DNA from: Gnetum montanum
Taxonomy: Eukaryota; Streptophyta; Gnetopsida; Gnetales; Gnetaceae
Direction: 5' to 3'
NCBI GenBank assembly: GCA_015680685.1
Contig: MNCI01017657.1
Span: 1-48,621 of the forward strand
Length of the DNA: 48,621 bases
The notes below the pieces were generated by a model. That model was not told where the DNA came from. It searched no databases and saw only the letters and a list, made by a program, of their open reading frames with translations. The position numbers and the translations under genes are program-made. Positions 45,364 through 48,621 of the stretch are shown here, one piece after another (the stretch's first letter is position 1; every line of letters starts with the position of its first letter).

Positions 45364-45802
45364 TAATGGTGAATGGGGTGAAATGTGAACGAATCAACAT
45401 TACAATACATGGCAACATTAGTGTTCATAACTACAAGAGTGAACACTATACACAATTGACATCCAGGCTTATTTGGCAACTGAGAGAGAAGAGAGAGAGA
45501 GAAAAGAAAGGAGAAGACGTGTTGCTGCGATGCCAAGATTGCGCCTTCCTTTGTCCATCCATGCACGCACCATCAATCTTGTGCCTTGCACAATTGTTCC
45601 AGCACTAGTCCATCCTAAGTGTTTTCTCCATGTCCAATCCATTGTTGTATGATTTCTATATGCACACACAACACAGTCACATATGAGCAAGGATAAGTAA
45701 ATTACAATACAATCGATACCTTGCTTCAATGTAAGGTCCATTGGCTGAGTTGTGATATGGCTGATATGGATTCTAGAGATATAACATTGGTGACTACCCA
45801 AG

Positions 45803-45968
45803 GTGTAGGGGTTAGGAGAAATGGCAACCAAAATGGCAAGCAAAATTAGATTCCATAATACAGCACTTCTACGCAGCATGTTTACCATCGGATTGTCCAA
45901 CTTATCCAAAACGTCGCAGAATATTTGGCCTCACTGGCTTGCATTGCTGAATTTAACGACCTAGAGGA
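45803..45968 (-). pseudogene. Orphan 5' fragment of the LRR receptor kinase family (unit 2)
   Basis: Counterpart of 12540-12705, with the same truncation inside the signal peptide. The fragment therefore existed before the segmental duplication. Confidence 0.8.
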
Positions 45969-47462
45969 GATGGATCAGATGCTTGGAAGAGTCTTGGATT
46001 GTGGTGCAACTTTGAAGATCATCTTATGGACAGCGGACGAGGCTGCCACATACCCTGATGGGAATCCAAGGCTTCCACCTACCCTCACGTGTTACCAAGG
46101 TTGTGTGTCTAAATAAATAGAGAGCTGCTTCTTACGTCTATGATTTTTAACGTTCCGCCGCAGAAATTGAAGAAGTAGCGGGCCCCTTCAAAGCCTGCTA
46201 CAACAATTACGTACTGAGAATGTGTAGTGCTCCGACTCGGACTTCTTTGACCTTGGCCCCCATATGCACAGGTCACATGAGCTGGGTTTTGTAATAGTTG
46301 AAGTGATGGTTGAAAATCGACGACATTTTGGATTTATACCGAAAAATAAAACAGGAATTAGCAAATATCGTTACACATAAAAGTTTTTTGTAAGCAGTAT
46401 TAAGCAGGGAAAAATCATGTTTGGAATGTCCCTGGTCTACGAATGTTCTGCAGGTAGAACGTTTAGCATATTTTGGCATCAAAATGCAAAAAATATACCA
46501 ATAACAATTTTTTATTTTATTCTAAAATATTGTCAAAATGATTTGCAGATGTTTAAAATATCTCAAGAATAACATTTACTTGTTGCATCTCCATGACATT
46601 TTAAAAAACCCATGGCATCCCTTAAGATATTTAAGGATACCTCCCAACTTTTCCGATTCCTAGTCTCCTAGAAACAGGTGAAACACTGCTTGCAAGTCTT
46701 ATCTGAATAAAGACCTTGAAATTAATTTATACAGAAAAATAAAATCAGAATTAGCAAATATCCTTACATATAGAAGTCTCTTCTTAGTATTATTTTAATA
46801 AGGAATTTGAAATTGGTATGAAAAGTTCATCATGAGCAGACCACAAGTTGATTTTGATCATGGTGAAATCTGTATTGAAGGAAATCTATATTAACTAAGA
46901 GTTATGGAAGAGACACCATTTACCCCTATAAAACATATTTGGGAGATAATACATATTAATTATAATGTGTTAGCAAAATTTTTGTTTTAAAATTTTATCC
47001 TTAAATGGATATTGTATACTACCATTTGTAAAAACTCATTTGGCAAGCAAAGTAATTGGGCTGAATAAGCTCTACAATTTTAGTTGAATAAGTAAAATAA
47101 TAGCATACATTCATTGACCTAAATAATGTAAATTTACTACATTTCAAAGGACTTTTTAACAGAGTTATAATTGTTATTAACATGATGAAACCATGGTAGG
47201 CAAAAAAGGATGCAGATTTATTGCCCTTATTAACGCAGACAAGTGAGATGCACGTGAGCTCATTTTGAAGTATGAAAGTTATAAAATAGTATCATATACA
47301 TTATTTTTATGGTTAACAACTTGTGAGCTATTGCAAATCAAAATTGTAGACCATGATGATATGAGATTTACCATAGTTACTGATATTACATTTTCAAAAT
47401 TTGATTCTGTAAGCCATGAAGTTCTAACTTATGTATTTGACTATAAGTGTAAATCTCTTTTT
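45969..47462. other. AT-rich stretch, no gene supported (unit 2)
   Basis: Counterpart of 12706-14189. Contains about 74 bp (46187-46260) absent from unit 1, bounded by GGCCCC on both sides, and lacks about 60 bp near 46573. Confidence 0.5.
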
Positions 47463-47862
47463 AAAGTATAAAATTATAAGCGTAAATCTCTTTTTAAAGT
47501 ATAAAATTAAAATGAACTGAGCTCAGCATGTACCATTGCATATTGTAAACCACAATGTGGTTTGATTCAAAATAACTGATTGCATTCATTTTTAAGAAGT
47601 TTATCCAAGAAAATTCTTGTGTTTCTTCCAAAGGATGAAAACTACGGGTTCTAAATCAGGAAAACGCGTTCACATTGAAAGTCAAAATTGTGTAACGCGT
47701 TTTCTGGGTCCATGCACAAAATGTTTGAGAAGTTTCTTCCAAAGGACAAAAACAACAGGTTCTAAACCTGAAAAATGCGTTCACTTTGAATTGTGGAGAA
47801 AACGCGTAACGCGTCTTTTGAACCCATACACAATTTCTGAGAAGTTTCTTACAGAAACTTAG

Positions 47863-47870
47863 TATAAAAG
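47863..47870 (+). promoter_or_regulatory. TATA box candidate upstream of the R1 ORF (unit 2)
   Basis: TATAAAAG, 138 bp before the nominal ATG spacing seen in unit 1. Confidence 0.45.
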
Positions 47871-48007
47871 GACCAAAAACGGTAGAAGGTAAAGGATGGG
47901 TTTCTTATAGAGATCTTAGATATTTGCGTAAGCACACTGTGCAGAACAACTGCAACGTCAGTTGTCCTCATTACGTGAATTATCGTCCGCCTTAGCCTCT
48001 GAATGCA

Positions 48008-48271
48008 ATGAAGCTACAAAATTTTCACAAGAACAAAGTAGTTGTTGCAATGTTGTGGCTTTTATGGATCTATGCTATCTTCTGTTTCAGGTTTACCTAT
48101 AGTTACAGTGGTAGTGCTAGCCGGCCCCCGCCGCCGCTTACAGGGTGCGCTGTTGCTCTCCTGCGTCTTGTGACTATAATCATCCTTCTCGCACATGCAA
48201 GCCCTTCTCTCTCCGTATTTCTAAGGTTTACCCATAATGGTTGTGTTACCCCTGTATCCTGGGTTCTATGA
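48008..48271 (+). CDS. Hypothetical 87-aa hydrophobic protein (R1 family, unit 2)
   Basis: Counterpart of 14735-15022 with a single YSGSAS unit, hence eight residues shorter and still in frame. An in-frame TAG lies upstream at 47994-47996, where unit 1 has a CAG codon, which leaves the ATG at 48008 as the only start and favours the equivalent start in unit 1. Confidence 0.3.
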   Translation: MKLQNFHKNKVVVAMLWLLWIYAIFCFRFTYSYSGSASRPPPPLTGCAVALLRLVTIIILLAHASPSLSVFLRFTHNGCVTPVSWVL

Positions 48272-48621
48272 TTGTAATCATGTTCTCCCGGATTCAATTA
48301 CTGCTCCAGGTTAAGTGATTTGATGGTTAAAGGTTTACTGATATGATTAATAAAACGCTGCTAGATCTACTACGTTGTAACCGGCATCTTTTCTATATCA
48401 AAAAATTTATGATAGTTTCCATCGTTCAGTTTCTTGTAAATGTTGTCGGAATGACACCAACACCAACGAATAAACAGGGCCTGCATCTTGGAGTTTACGG
48501 CAGTAGCCCTTTTAACCATTGTTAAAATTATTGGGAATATTGTTTTGACTTTTAAAAAATAATAAACCTTGTAAGGTCTTTAAACATAATTAAAAATGAA
48601 ATTGAAATTTTATCTCCCGGC

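Larger units (their letters stand above)
47463..48334 (+). repeat. Dispersed repeat R1, copy 2 (unit 2)
   Basis: Counterpart of 14190-15085, with the ~111-bp tandem units at about 47621-47843. Confidence 0.75.
23802..48621. repeat. Segmental duplication, unit 2
   Basis: Direct copy of 1-15372, interrupted by the N gap and an LTR retrotransposon (to 38169) and still homologous at the end of the window. Small length differences between units include a 5-bp deletion in the kinase, a 43-bp tandem duplication, a 24-bp tandem-unit loss and a ~74-bp segment absent from unit 1. Confidence 0.93.

Overview
The window is nuclear DNA of a seed plant. The evidence is a plant-type leucine-rich-repeat receptor kinase family with a GT-AG intron, relics of plant RTE-type LINEs, Ty3/gypsy LTR elements and long AT-rich stretches without genes. 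The density of old transposon debris suggests a large genome, possibly a gymnosperm. That is inference, and I cannot name a species. I found no intact cellular protein-coding gene. The only long intact reading frame is a retrotransposon gag gene.

The main architecture is a direct segmental duplication. Unit 1 (1 to about 15372) is repeated as unit 2 (23802 to 48621). Unit 2 runs off the right edge of the window, and unit 1 may run off the left edge. Each unit holds, in order: a minus-strand FLS2-like (subfamily XII, non-RD) receptor kinase pseudogene; a minus-strand RTE LINE 3' end; a dispersed repeat (R1) carrying a small hydrophobic ORF; a plus-strand LINE reverse transcriptase relic; a minus-oriented solo LTR; an orphan 5' fragment of the same receptor kinase family; and a second R1 copy. 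Unit 2 is longer because an LTR retrotransposon (in the N gap to 38169) sits between its kinase pseudogene and the rest of the unit. This element has 3.5 kb LTRs, encodes only Gag and a broken protease, and lies on the minus strand.

Between the units, 15373-23801 is unique sequence. It contains LINE relics, a tRNA-related SINE-like piece, a plus-strand relic of a third receptor kinase, and two LTRs of one family facing each other head to head.

The two kinase copies are each inactivated by several lesions, and none of the lesions is shared. Similarity between the units is uneven. Most of it differs by about 2-3% by eye, but about 1.7 kb around the LINE RT relic and solo LTR shows no difference that I could find, which suggests gene conversion. 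I see no CRISPR array, rRNA or intact tRNA. Nothing here amounts to a new biological system. The points most worth checking are the gag-only element, the independent decay of the kinase pair, the identical tract, and the modular U3 regions of the small LTR family.
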